This document shows, piece by piece, positions 49,771 to 61,336 of a stretch of DNA of 64,000 bases. The DNA comes from Pyropia yezoensis (Eukaryota; Rhodophyta; Bangiophyceae; Bangiales; Bangiaceae). The position numbers and the translations under genes were made by a program. Location: positions 21,347,366 through 21,411,365 of the forward strand of contig CM020619.1 in NCBI GenBank assembly GCA_009829735.1, read 5' to 3'. Under the pieces are notes generated by a model that saw only the letters and a list, made by a program, of their open reading frames with translations, had not been told where the DNA came from and searched no databases. Every line of letters starts with the position of its first letter. Position 1 is the first letter of the stretch.

Positions 49771-52249
49771 TTACCCCCACCCGGCAGACCGTTGATCGCC
49801 GGTGCGGAACGTCATCCCCCTCCTCCGACCACGCAAAGCGGCGACATGGACGCGCTTCGCTTGATCGAGGGATACTCCTCCGTAGTTGCTCACCGTTATG
49901 GCCCACCGATTTTGCAGTACACTCTCCTTGGCCCTTTCCGCCCGCGCCACACCATAAGGCCCCCTCTTCACCGCCGCCGCCACGTTCCAGCCCCGTGGCC
50001 ACTCGCCGTCGTGGTCCTTCAGCCTCGCGATCATGTCCTTGACGACAGGCCATTGCCGTGAATGCATATTCCGCTCCGCGCGGCTGGCTCGGTCCACCTC
50101 CCATTCAAAACTTTGGCCGGTGAGCCACTGCTCCTCCGCAGTGTCCCCAAGGCCGCTCTGAAGCCGCGCTCGCCGCATTCGGGCACCCAAAGCGCCCGCA
50201 TCGGGCACACGCAAATCCCCTCTTTCCTCCTTGTACGCCATGAGCATAGTGCGCATCTCTCTCCAGGCGTCACCGTCCCCCACAAGAGGGACCAGCGGAC
50301 GGACCGAGGTCGGCGGCCTGGCACTGTTGAGTCCGGCCATGCCTTCAGCATCAAGCAGCTTCCAAATGGCGTGCTCCACCGCCGCCACCGCCATACGAGT
50401 GGGAATATCCCCGTTCGGCGCCGTGTAGAAGTACACCATCGTCCGCCCAAAGCTCTTCGGGTGCCGCTGGTAGTTTATATCGAACTTGAACACATCCTTG
50501 CCGAAAGCAGACATGTGCGCGACGTTCCTGTTGTCGAAGCCACTCTCACTGGTCGCAGAGACATCCTGAGAGTTTGCCCACGTATACCATATTGGTACAT
50601 ACCTTGCAATCACCGTTGACGCAGACGAAGACGTGAACAAACCTGGCACCACACTGCTCGGGCCGAGCCCGCCTGGCTGCCCCATCCGTGGCCTGCGTGT
50701 GAGGGTGTAGCGCCCCCTCTGCGGCCCCACGTGCGGCCTCTGCCAGAACAGAAGGCATTGCCTTCTTGAGCTTCCGCATCACCTTGCGCCATTTTCGCTT
50801 CTCGGACCGGGTCGCGCCTTGCGGGAAGGCGCGACGACCCGACCGATCCGCCCTGCCGTCGAGCGACACCCACAGACCCCCCGCACGGACAGACCTCCTC
50901 GCGCTGGGGACGGTATCCGTCTGCAGGACGCTTTTGTGCGTACGGACCGCGATGGCCAGGTCTCCAACTCCATACTCACCAGCGTGCTCGCTGTACTTGG
51001 TGCGCTTGCGCGGCTCGCACCTTGACCGGGCTGCTCCTAGAGAGGCGTCTACGTTCTTGGGGGTGTCGATGCTGCTCCCTTCGTCATCACTGCCGCTGCC
51101 AACGACGCTCCAGTCAACACCACGCTGCAGTAGACGTTGCTCTTTGTCTGTGCTCTCGTTGTCACTATCGCCGACCACCACCGCTTCCTCCACACAGCCG
51201 GCGTCGCCGCGCTCACGAACAGCATTGTCCGCCGCCACTCCCGCCCGGTATGCCCTGCGGGGGGGCTCGTTGGTACTCGGCCGGCGTCCTCGCTTGCGCT
51301 TGCGCGGCACCTGGACGGGAGCTGCAGCATCCCTGGCCCTGACTTGGCGCCGACCCGGGATGGCGACCCGAGGGCCACCAGGTGCCAGAACTCGCCCGCC
51401 GTGTGGGGAGGGTTGGCGGCCGTGGCCCGTGCCCGGCACTGGGATGCGGTGGACTACGCTACCCACACGTGAGAGAGGGACTTTTGATTCGTTTTTGCAT
51501 ACATGTGAGGGACTTGATTCGAGAGAATTGAGTGAGAGATTAGTGAGGGAGAATAAAATTAGTAGTGATAGTGGCCCCCGACCTGACGAGGTTCGACTTG
51601 GGTCGGGGCCACTCAGGGCTTTCTGTTTTCTCCACACAGCCGGCGTCGCCGCGCTTACAACAGCCTTGTCCGCCGCCGCCCCCGCCCGGTATGCCCTGCT
51701 GGAGGGCTTGTTGGTGCCCGGCCAGCGTCCTCGCTTGTGCTCGCGCGGCATCTGGACGGGAGCCTCATTGTCACTTGGAGAGACCCATACATTCAAAGAG
51801 CCTTCACGAATAGGGGGAGTTGCCGGCGCAGGGGGGGTGGGAGCCACATTGTCACTTGAATATTCACTCGAAGAGCCCACAGACGTAGGGGGAGTTGCCC
51901 GTGCAGGGGGACTAAAAGTAAATGCAGGGGAGGTACCGGCAGAAGACGACGAACTATCAACGAAGATTATGGACGCGGTCGAAGAGGCGGGTGGTACGGA
52001 GCCCTGAGCGACTTCACTTGACGTGGTCGACAAGTGTCCGCTACCCTTTTCAGGCTCACCCGCGCCTTGTATGTCACCACCGTCCCGTCCACCGGGAGGG
52101 CTCACGCCGCCACTGCGAAGCATGGTTATAGCTTTCAAGCAGGACACATGAACGGAAAGAAACTCCAAAAGGAAAACGACAGAAACGGGCTGTGGATTGA
52201 GAGAAACGTACCTGAGGAACGGATAGTGCTCACAGCTGTCGCCGATCAT
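49771..52249 (-). CDS. Spliced gene, AT-hook-like basic repeats plus unknown C-terminal domain
   Basis: Proposed exons on the minus strand are 52,249-52,212, 52,112-50,603 and 50,565-49,771. Intron 1 (99 nt) has CAG/GTACGT and TTCGCAG. Intron 2 (37 nt) has AAG/GTATGT and CTCTCAG and joins GDCK to DVSATSESG in phase. The starting ATG encodes MIGDSCEHYP; a TATATA lies about 320 bp upstream. The first 400 residues are disordered, with a duplicated block whose core is KRGRWPGTN and KRGRRPSTN, followed each time by RAYRAG; these resemble AT-hooks (DNA minor-groove binders). A basic cluster (SEKRKWRKVMRKLKKAM) precedes a C-terminal region of ordinary composition (FDINYQRHPKSFGRTMVYFY). I do not recognise the family. 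DNA binding is inferred. Confidence 0.5.
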
Positions 52250-54010
52250 GCGGCAGCGTCGCGCGAGAGGAGAACCAGCGACTCGCACTGCAACCCGATC
52301 GCAAAACCAAGCAAAGGCATCGCCCGAGAGAGAAAGGACAATCGTAATATGGCTATGCCCAGTCCGAGGTAGAACGCGCCGAGGTGGGATGGCCCATCGC
52401 CGTACCGGTAAGCTTGACTGGAGCGATCGGGAACGCGCGTGCTGTGGCAAACGGAGCGCGCGCACGCTCTGCCCGTGCTGGGGGCGAGGCCCTACGTAGG
52501 GCAGGGGGGGTTAGGCAGCACGTTTTGCATACAGTGCGACTCAATGGCACTTGTTGAACGAACCAGTCCTCCAATATATAGACTGACCAATAACCATCCA
52601 ATGAAACTTCGACCCTGGTATTCCTACAGGCAGAAATAGAAGGAATGACAAAACAAATGGACGACCCTGGTCGTGCTATCTGCACCACAAGCAGGGTACC
52701 TGCGCAGAACTGCTTACCGCCTGTCAAACTTTTCTTGCTTGTTTGGGAAATTATCGAGCAAAAACCTGCATAAAACCTGCATCGACTCCCCCACAAGGCA
52801 TCATAGACACCGCTTTTCCCCGTGTTTCTTGCTTTCGGCCTATAACAGCTGGGGCGATTGGTGGTGGCCACCTCCCTTGATATGACCGGAAGCGCACGGG
52901 GCAGGAGAGCACTCTCGTGAAGCGCAAACAAGCGACCGACCATCGCTACGCTTGGGAGCAATGTTTATGGAAACGCGTTCAAAAACCGCGCAATCCCTCG
53001 CACTGGTTGTGCACAAATCTGCGCGACGACAACTTTCGAGGGCCTGCACGGACAAATCTCTCCGCCTTGCTCGACGTCTACGGCGTGAATTCTGACCAAT
53101 GGAACGCTCCATCCAGCAAGCAGCAGCGCCTCCGCTGTTTTCATTGGTTGACAGAACACCGACAGCAGCCGTCCTGTCGGTCGTACATGTCGGGGAGAAT
53201 CTTTGGCCTCAGCCCAGCCCCTTGATCAGAAAAGTAAATTCTGCTCAAGCCGTTCATTTTCGTGCTCGAGCAGGGCAAGAACTTGCACGACGAAGCAAGA
53301 GATCTGGCCAAAATCGGGCTTGCATCTTGACAGGGGATCAGCAGTGCTGCGCTGGGACGGCGAGGTGCGGGCGGGCAAGCGCAAGCGGCGGTGCGATTTT
53401 GCTCCTTATCGGGGTGAGGCGAGAGGTGAAAAGAACAGAGATAGGTCCTCGCTGACGAGTAGCGGGGCCGGAGTTTAGCGCGCTACTGCACCTCCGCTGC
53501 CGGGAAAAAACGCCTGTGTTGACGTAGCCGGCAAAGCAGTTCTGGTACACCACCACGATCGCATGAAGATCCGGCGCATTGCCCCTCGACCTGCCCCCTC
53601 GCACAGCACAAATCGTCAGATGCGTGATATAGCAGTATACATAGCAGTCAGAAACGACGATAGCCGAAGACTGGTCTGTTTGCTGATCGGTCTTGAGGAT
53701 GCCCGTGGAAAAAAACACGGCAAAGGCAATGCCGGGCAACCAGAGGCCAACACTCGTATGCTTACTCAAACTCTGTGTCCAATGGCCGGACTGACTGGAG
53801 GATCACGTCAGACTTCGAGTGAGCAGTATGATCCGAGACGGCAACTCGCGCGGGGGATTGCACCTCATGAGAGTGATCGGGCGTGGTGGTTCGAGGGGGT
53901 CTTCGAGCACCCTATCGAGGTCTGATCGAAGGCTGGCTTCGTTGATCGATTACCCGATCGAGGGCCTCGATCAGGCCTTGTTGTCAAAAACCTCCAAAGG
54001 TGACGATATA
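52250..54010. other. Intergenic region, no gene supported
   Basis: Contains the minus-strand TATA element at 52,573-52,580 for the gene to the left. The rest has ordinary composition with only short frames. From 53,890 to 53,980 GATCGA-type words recur. No RNA gene is recognised. Confidence 0.4.
52573..52580 (-). promoter_or_regulatory. TATA-like element
   Basis: CTATATATTGG on the minus strand, about 320 bp before the proposed start codon at 52,249. Confidence 0.35.
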
Positions 54011-54117
54011 TTGGGCATGTCTGGGAAATCGTAGGGGCTAATTTTAGGCCGCGGCCGGGTGCGCCAGTCTACCCACCATCCCGCCACATCTCCAGACACG
54101 CCCCTCTTGTCAGGGGG

Positions 54118-54125
54118 TATAAAAA
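54118..54125 (+). promoter_or_regulatory. TATA box of membrane-protein gene
   Basis: GGGGGTATAAAAATTCTGC; the paralogous region at about 48,897 reads GGCGAAGAAAAATTCTGC, so the element is present in the complete gene and lost in the truncated copy. Confidence 0.5.
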
Positions 54126-54955
54126 TTCTGCATGGCTTTTGTACCATCACCAACGTCACCGCTTTAACAACGCGTCTCCATCCCCCCTTGTTTGTGTCTC
54201 TCTGGGAGGGGACCACCAATGAGCGATGAGTGCGGCCCGGTGGGCCCACCTGGGCCAATGTTGTCCCTGCGAGAGGGGGCAGTGCCTGTGTCAACGTAAC
54301 GGTGTTGGCCTGGCCATTGCTTTCGAGCGGGTTAGAATGATGTGGTGATCGGGGGGAGGGGGGGGGAGCATCGCTGGCCGCGCTTCCACCGGCGGGACCC
54401 CGCAGGTGTCCGACGACGGCGAGGCAACAACGATGCACGCGCTGGCGACGCTCGCCAAGAGTGGTGCGGACAACGTGGCTGCGCCCCGCCTGTCGTTGGA
54501 CGTTTCCAGCCGTAGGGCCCCCGGGGTCCTGCCAACGTCCGCACGGCCCGCTCCCTCCCGCCGCATCCGCATGGAAGCCGGGGCGCTCACGCTTCCCCCC
54601 ATTTACCCCCCCACTCATCCGTTGGACGGTCCACCCGCTGTCCAGCGTGCGGCCTGGCCTCTGCAAAGGCGGCTGACACTCGGGGATTGCCACCAACCCG
54701 CACCACCCTCTGGCCTTCCCAGAATCTGTCACCGCCCTCAAGCGCTCTACCCCCACCCCCCCTCCAACCCCCATCTTTTTTCTTGGACCCCTTCTTGCCG
54801 CGCAGCCCCCGCGATCCACCCTTTCCCCGCTACCCCCTGTGGTGGTCGCCCGCTGGACCCGCGCACCCGCCGCGCCGCACGGCATGGCGCGACGACGGCT
54901 GGCGCAGGGGTGTCGACGGCCCCCCCCGCGGCGCTTTGCAAGGGGGGGAGGAGCG

Positions 54956-56019
54956 ATGGCGGGTGACGCCGCTGTGGTGGTAGCAGCGACGGCGGCGGTG
55001 GGGGTGGCGGTGGTGGTTTCGGTGGCAACCGCGCCTGGCGTGGCGGCGCAGGCGGCGGCCGGCGGGCGCCCGTGCAACGCGACGAAAATGGAGGTGCAGT
55101 TTTACTATACAAAACTGCGGGTGTTCCTGGTACGTAAGCCCCCGCCGTCTGGGGCGTCGAGCCGAGTTTTGGCGGGAGAGGGGTCAAGGGAGGGGTAGCT
55201 GTTCTCGTGGAGAGTTAGTTGTTGCGTGTCAGTCTTTGGTGAGAGCGGCCGCGCGCTGGGGAGCCATCTACTGACGCTCTTCTCCATTGGATGAGTATCC
55301 GAGTATATCCCACGCTTCCTCCTCGCCGTCCTTGACCTCTGCGCTCCTCCTGTTTGACCCTTTTCCTCCACTCGAAGATCCCAACAGGGTACCACTCCGC
55401 ACTGGGAACAGCCCGACACCACCCCAAATGTCACGCACTTCCCTGACCCGACGGATATCCCGGCGGGCACCCGCATCGGCTTGACCGGCCACCGTGACAC
55501 TGCCACGGACTTGCACGCCATGGCCATGCGGGTGGACTGGGCGCCCGAGTCGGCCGGCGGCGTCTCAGGCGAGCCGCTCCTGTCGTCAACGGCCTGGGAG
55601 GTGGCGCGGGTGTCGAAAGCGTTTGCCGAAACCTTTGTCAACGACGCCCCCCCGGCAAGCGCATGGTCGCGCGCTGTCGACGTGAGCGCATCGGTAAACG
55701 AGACGGACAAGTTGTACGCGCCCGCGGGGGCGGCGCACGTGGCGGCGGCCGCGGCAGGGGCGGAGGACGCAGACGCTAAATACTGGGTCGCCTTTCGCTC
55801 TTCGCCTACCCCAGCTGGTGGGGCGTGCTCGTCGTTCGCTGCGGCTGATGACGGCTCCTCCCTATCGGCGGGCGTGATGGCCGTCATTGGGATCGTCGCG
55901 GTGGTGCTGTTGGGGGCCGTAATAGGGGGAGTGGTGTGGGCGCTGCGTGGGAGGCAGCGACGGCGTACGGGCATTGCCGACGTGTCTGATGCGGAGTGGC
56001 CGGCCAAGCCGGCCAGTGG

Positions 56020-56050
<31 letters not shown>

Positions 56051-56791
56051 GAAGACGACGACGACGGCGATGATGCCGACCGGCGGGGCGGCCCTGGAGG
56101 GCGCCACGGTGAGCCGGTGGCGACACCCGCGGCTGGCTCGCCAGCGTACGCTGCGGGCGGCGGCAGCTCGGATGGTGCCGCCGGCGGGGGCGGCTATGGC
56201 GGCGGCGCCTTTCCGGCTGCGGGCGGCGGCAGCCCGCGGCGGGTTGGTCGCTTGGATGGCGGCGGCGTCGCACCCCCGTCTGATCATTTTTCAGTGTCCA
56301 CGGCGGGCTCCCCGGCCGTGGACTCTTGGGTGACGTGCGAGGACATCCGCGCGCAAGCGGTGGCTGCGCAGGCGCTCGAAGCGGACGTGGCCGCCGCCGC
56401 CCAAGCTCTCTATGAGGACACGGTGGTGGCTGGTGGGAGGGTGGGTCGCCGCGATGGCGGGGTCGCTCCCGCAACGGCCGGCGGGGCGGTGGGCATTAGC
56501 AGCGGCGGCGTCGGCGGCAGGGGCGTCCGCAGCGGCGGTGGTGGCGAGCTCCCCGACGCACTTGCGATGCACGTACCCACCTTGACGGCATCTTCTGGGG
56601 GCACGGGCACTCTCGGCACGGGGTCAGCCGTGACGGACAGCCTCGAATCACCGGTGGGGCTCCCCCGAACGTCGGAGGGTCCGCCGCGCGTTAAGAGGGG
56701 GGTGGCGCTGCCCGACGACGACGATGACGGACTGTCCCTTCCACCGCTGCCGCCGTCGCTCTGGACGCCCCTCCCATCCCCGGGAGTATGA
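54956..56791 (+). CDS. Single-pass membrane protein with signal peptide, complete family member
   Basis: Exon 1 is 54,956-55,129 and exon 2 is 55,388-56,791. The 258-nt intron has CTG/GTACGTAAG and CCAACAG ends and joins RVFL to GTTPHW in phase. The ATG at 54,956 is the one that aligns in all three copies; an in-frame ATG at 54,884 is a possible alternative. The 525-residue product has a signal peptide (VVVAATAAVGVAVVVSVATA), an ectodomain of about 200 residues (GTRIGLTGHRDTATDLHAM, KYWVAFRSSPTP), a transmembrane helix (VMAVIGIVAVVLLGAVIGGVVW), a basic stop-transfer (RGRQRRR) and a long G/D-rich cytoplasmic tail ending in RVKRGVALPDDDDDG. The family is unknown to me. It may be a surface receptor or scale/wall-associated protein; that is speculation. 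Confidence 0.7.
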
Positions 56792-58349
56792 TGAGAAGCG
56801 AACAGTCTCGGCAGCTTGGGGGGGGGCAAGGGGGGGGAGGGCACGTCGCAGCAGGGCATAGACCCGTGCATGACGGCAGCAGCTGAGGTGTAGGTGCTCC
56901 TTCTGGGGAGGCTGCCCGTTCTCAAGCGCCGCGCCACTGCTGATACATGGCCGACAGGTGGCATTTCTCTACTTTGCTCATCCCTTCGGACCTTCTACTA
57001 CATACAGCCGTTCCCTATACTACACCGCTGTGTTCTTGACCTTGACCGTGACAGACGGACCTCATTTCCACCTACCTGCCTGCTATGTAGTGCTTCACGG
57101 CCGTTTTTCAGCCATGGTCCTTCACGCCGCACGCCGTAGTCAGATTGGGCCAAGCGGCGCACCGCAGCTTTGGGGGGCGTTGCGGGGAGAGGGAGCACCA
57201 GCAAAATCCAAAAGTGGACCGGGAATGGGAGGGTTGTACTGTAAAGAGGGATACAGGGGTGGAGGGAGTGCGGACCTGCACTACCCTTGTCCGGCGCTTG
57301 GGACGGGGGATGAGGATACGTAACACTTGCGCGGTACCCAATCACTGGCCGCGAGAGCCGAAAGCTTCAGATGCAGCCGTTCTGTCCACCACCTTGTTGC
57401 CCCTTCTACCGGCCATCTCTCGTTCGGACCCCGTTAATAGTATAGAACGCAACAACTGTGTGTGGCACTGTACGTGAAGTGAGGGCTTGTCCGCTCCATT
57501 CGAGGGTCCCGGACGTTTGGATCCTAGGAAGCCCCGGTGGTATCAGTGGGGTCAATGAGGGAGGCAGACAGTGAATACTGATGGATGCTCTCGTGCTTTG
57601 GATCTCTCGATTACAGCTGCACACCGCAACAATCGAGCCAGACGCAGTCGACTCATGACCCGTGACGGCTTACCTCCGCATGGTGTGCGGAGACCCATGC
57701 ACCCGGGAGGACCAGACCGTTGCCGTCCCGGCGCGAGTGGTCGGTGTGCCTCCCATCGCGACGGGCGTCGCGGCCTGTCCATTGATTTGTGTGGTTTGGG
57801 GGCGTGTTCAGCTGGAGAAAAGCGGAGCAGCGCATCGCCCACCTCTCCCTCGGGCGCGGCCCACGGGGCGTCTGCTATCAGCTGGGCGAAGCACGGGCAT
57901 TTTTTCTGAAATGTATTGTACAGAACAGCTTTGCCGCCGCGGTCCTTCGTGCGCCCGTATACTTGTACGGCCCACTCACCTCACTTCGCCCAGCGCAGGC
58001 CGGTGCACACGCGCATCCCCCCCTCCCCTCTCCCGTCTCATGACCTGATCCAGCGCTCCCTTCGTTCCGCGTGTGGTTCCTCCACCTACAAGGCAGATGA
58101 CATGCAGTCATTGCCACCACTAGCCACACTCGTCCCTTTCTCCATCTTCCCCTCTCCAAACCCCCCACTTCCCCCCCATTGTTATCCCCTCGCTCTCGCC
58201 GCACGACCGCCGCGATCCGTCACGACCCCGCTTGCCGTCGGCGTCGCTTTCTCACCGCCCCGTGCACTCCCGTCGCGCCATACGGCATGACGCGACGACG
58301 GCGAGGGGGGCGGATGCCCCAGCGCCCGTTCGCGGGGCGAGGGACGGTC
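56792..58349. other. Intergenic region and 5' flank of the next paralogue
   Basis: No gene is supported in 56.8-58.1 kb. From about 58,190 the sequence begins to parallel the 5' flank of the 54-kb gene (CCGCGATCC, then ACGGCATGACGCGACGACGG at about 58,283), giving the same upstream ATG seen in the other copies. Confidence 0.45.
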
Positions 58350-58376
58350 ATGGGCGCCGCCGCGGCGGCGGTGGCA

Positions 58377-58407
<31 letters not shown>

Positions 58408-60254
58408 TGGGGGTGGCGGCGGTGGTGGCGGCGACGACCACGCCAGGCGCGGCGGCGCTAGTGCCATCCGTCGGGCGCCCGTGCGACGTGTCGAAAATGA
58501 AGCTGCAGTTTTTCTACACCAACCTGCGAGTCTTCTTGGTAGGCGACCGCCGTCTGGGCAGTGGGGAGCGCAAGGGTGGACCTAGACAAGGGGGCGTCTG
58601 GAGCGAGAGGCGACGAAGTACCGGTCGCTCCCCGAGGAGATGGGGTGCTGGGCGGCCGCGCGCTTGGTAGCCATCTGCTGACGCTCTCGTCCATTGGGGG
58701 CCTGCCGAGCCGCTCGCCAGTTCGCCCTCCCTCCACGTTTCCTCTTCGTCTCGCCTGTCCAACCCCTCCCCCCCCACCCGACACTTCCCCTTGCAGGGTA
58801 CCACCCCGTACTGGGAAATGCCCAGCACCAACACCCGGCTCACCCACACCGTCCGGCCGACGGAAATCCCAGTAGGCACCCGCATCGGCCTGACCGGCCA
58901 CCGGGACACCGCCCCCGACCCGCACGCCATGGTCCTGCGGGTGGACTGGGCGGGCGCCCCTTCCGCGGGCCGCCTCCCCGGCGAGCCGCTCCTGTCCACT
59001 CCCGATTGGGAGGTGGCGTGGGTGTCGGAGGCGTTTGGGGGCACCTTTTCAGACGACCCCGCGCCGCCGGGCGCGTGGGCGCCCGCCGTCAACGTTGGCC
59101 CGTCGGTGGGCGACGGGGCCAAGCACACGGCGCCGGCGGGGGCGGCGCACGTGGCGGCCGTGTCGCCGGCGCGGAAAGACCCAAACATCAAGTACTGGGT
59201 CGCCTTTCGCTCACCCCCCACCCCGTCGTGCCCAGCGTGCACGGTGGCTGCCGCCCCCGCCGTCGGTGGCCCCGCCCTGTCGACGGCCGCCGCGGCGTCC
59301 GTGGGCGTCGTCGTCGTGGCGCTCGTGGGTGCGGTGATTGGGGGGGGGGTTTGGGCGCTGCGGGCGCCGCATCGGCGGCGGGCGCGCAACGCTCGCCAGT
59401 TTGACGCGGGGGGGGCGCCCAAGCCGGACGGCAGCAGCGGCGACGGTGATGCAGATGAGGGAGCCCGTGGAGGGCGCCTGGCGGACGCGGCGGCCACGCC
59501 CGCCGCCGGCACGTCTGCGGCCCCGCCGCGGGGTGGTCTCGAGGCCACCGGCAGCCCCGCCCCCCCCGCGGAGCACTTCTCTGTGGCCACGATCTGCTCC
59601 CCGGCCGTGACCTGGGCCGCCGCCAAGGACTTGCGCGCGCAGGCGGTGGCGCCGCCCGCCGGCGACCCACCTGCGGCCCCACCGCGGCGGGGTGATGGTG
59701 TGGCCGACGGCGGCGGGGGGCCCCCCTCTGACATTTTCTCAGTCGCCACGACGGGCTCCCCGGCCGAGATGTGGGCAACGGGCAGGGACGCCACCGGCCG
59801 GGGGCTGGCAGCGCGGGTGCTCGGGGCCGACGCTGCCGCCGCCGCGCGGGCGCTGTACGAAACAACGGTCGCGGCTGACGAGAGAGGCGGAGGCGGTGCC
59901 GGGGGCGGAGCCATGCCGGCCGGCGGGGCGGCGGGCATAAGCAGCTGTGGCGGCGGCGGCGGCGGCCGAGGCAGCTACGGCGGCGGCGGCGGCGGCGGCC
60001 GCAGTGGCAGCGTCGGTGGTGGTGGGGGTGGCGGCCCCCCTGGCGCGGTCGCGATGCGAGTGTCCGGGGAGACGGGGACGGCGTCGCCGTCTGGGGGCAC
60101 GGGCACGCTCAGCAGGGCGCCGCTCCTGGTGGGGAGCCTCGCCTCCGCGGCGGAGCGCCCCGCGACGGCGCCGCCGCTCCGGGTCAAGAGGGGGGTGGCG
60201 CTGCCAGACGCCCGTCCGATGGCCTTCCGGTGGGGCCGATCGGGATCCCGGTGA
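58350..60254 (+). CDS. Single-pass membrane protein, paralogue truncated at 3' end by foreign DNA
   Basis: Exon 1 is 58,350-58,538 and exon 2 runs from 58,797. The intron is again 258 nt (TTG/GTAGGC ... TTGCAG) and joins RVFL to GTTPYW. Domains match the 54-kb paralogue in order: signal peptide, ectodomain (GTRIGLTGHRDTAPDPHAM, KYWVAFRSPPTP), transmembrane helix (SVGVVVVALVGAVIGGGVWAL), basic stop-transfer, and a G-rich tail reaching RVKRGVALPDA. At about nt 60,211 similarity stops and the frame reads 14 unrelated residues (starting RPMAFRW) to a TGA at 60,252. That tail lies in DNA that codes on the other strand for RNA polymerase. Loss of the acidic C-terminus is therefore due to the junction. 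Confidence 0.7.
60205..60216. other. Junction between host gene and viral-type DNA
   Basis: Left of about 60,210 the sequence aligns with the 54-kb paralogue (GTGGCGCTGCC-GACG). Right of it the minus strand reads RNA polymerase subunit 2 up to the last codons before the junction (IGPTGRPSDG). C- and G-runs, common to the left, are absent to the right. Confidence 0.65.
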
Positions 60255-61336
60255 GGACTGTGTCGGGAACCCCGCAGCTTTCCGGGAACATGATCGCAGC
60301 CTCTGGCAGAGCCTCAGGCACAGCTCTGCACGCAGCCTTGTCGATGACTGTTGTCGCATAACTCCCACGAGCGGCCCTGAAGCTCGCGACGCCCCCGGAG
60401 ATGTTGTAGATGGTCCTCATCTCGGTGACCTGACCTCCGATGCCCCTGGCCAGACTGGCCGTGGATGTCAGGAGATCCGCCAGGAAAAGCTCGCCGTTGG
60501 CGCAGTCCCTGAGGACGGGCATATCCCTGTCGGGCATGATCAGGCCGACGATGAACTTCATCCCGTGCACGGTTCCGATCTTGTCGCCGACGCGGAGACG
60601 GTTCGCCTCGAGGACGACGTTGGCGTAGAGCTTGCCGGACTTGGAGACGAACACGCTCTCGACTGTCCCGGGCATGTCCGGCCTCCACCAGGACTCCTTC
60701 TCCAGGACACTGCCGGCCGCAACTCCACCTGCTCCTGCAGGGATCGGGTACGCGATCGTGGCTCTCCAGGCGAACATCCCCGAGCTAGCAGCCGTCTCCG
60801 AGACGACGCAGGAATCCTCCATGTTGTGCCACATGTTCACGAACGCGGTCACGAGCGTGATCCCCGGCATAGAGATGCCTCTGGCTGTGCCTCCCATGGC
60901 GGCCCCGGCTACGGACATGCACACCGGCGTGGAGATCCAAGGCCTCTCCGAGTACGTTGCCGTGAAGGTTGCGTCGCCTGAGACCGGTGCGAAGTTCAGA
61001 GCCTGCCTGGCCATCTGCATGCCAAGCGTAATCCGGGGAGCCTGTGACCAGTGCGCGAAGGGGATCAGCGAGACCAAGTGGCTGAAGATCGCCATCGCAG
61101 CTGCGTTGGAATCCGGAGCAGCCTCGACCTTTGGTTCCCGGGATCAGAGGAGTCATCGAGTCCCTGCCCGGTCTGGCTGCGTTGAGGACCGTACCGCATT
61201 CGGTGCTGATGACGGCTACCCTCTCCTCGAGGAAAACGTGCACGATTGGCATCGTCAGAGACGTCCTCAACATCCTCATCGATCTGAGCTCCATCTCCCT
61301 CACAGCAGCTCCGCATGTAACCGTGATCAGACTCCT
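60211..61336 (-). pseudogene. RNA polymerase subunit 2 (RPB2-like), C-terminal part, truncated
   Basis: Minus-strand frames encode conserved parts of the second-largest RNA polymerase subunit. PIVHVFLEERVAVISTECG leads into SLIPFAHWSQAPRITLG (compare the family IPFxxHNQSPRNTY), then TLVTAFVNMWHNMEDSCVV (compare AxxxxxGYNQEDS) and RLRVGDKIGTVHGMKFIVG followed by RDMPVL (compare RPQIGDKFxxRHGQKG and EDMP). These belong to the hybrid-binding and wall regions of the catalytic core. The frame changes once, near 61,135, and a TGA at 61,337-61,339 interrupts the upstream join. The clamp-forming C-terminus is missing because host DNA begins at about 60,211. A large DNA virus source (NCLDV- or mirusvirus-like) is likely since it sits beside viral-type DNA polymerase. 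It is probably non-functional as it stands. Confidence 0.7.
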
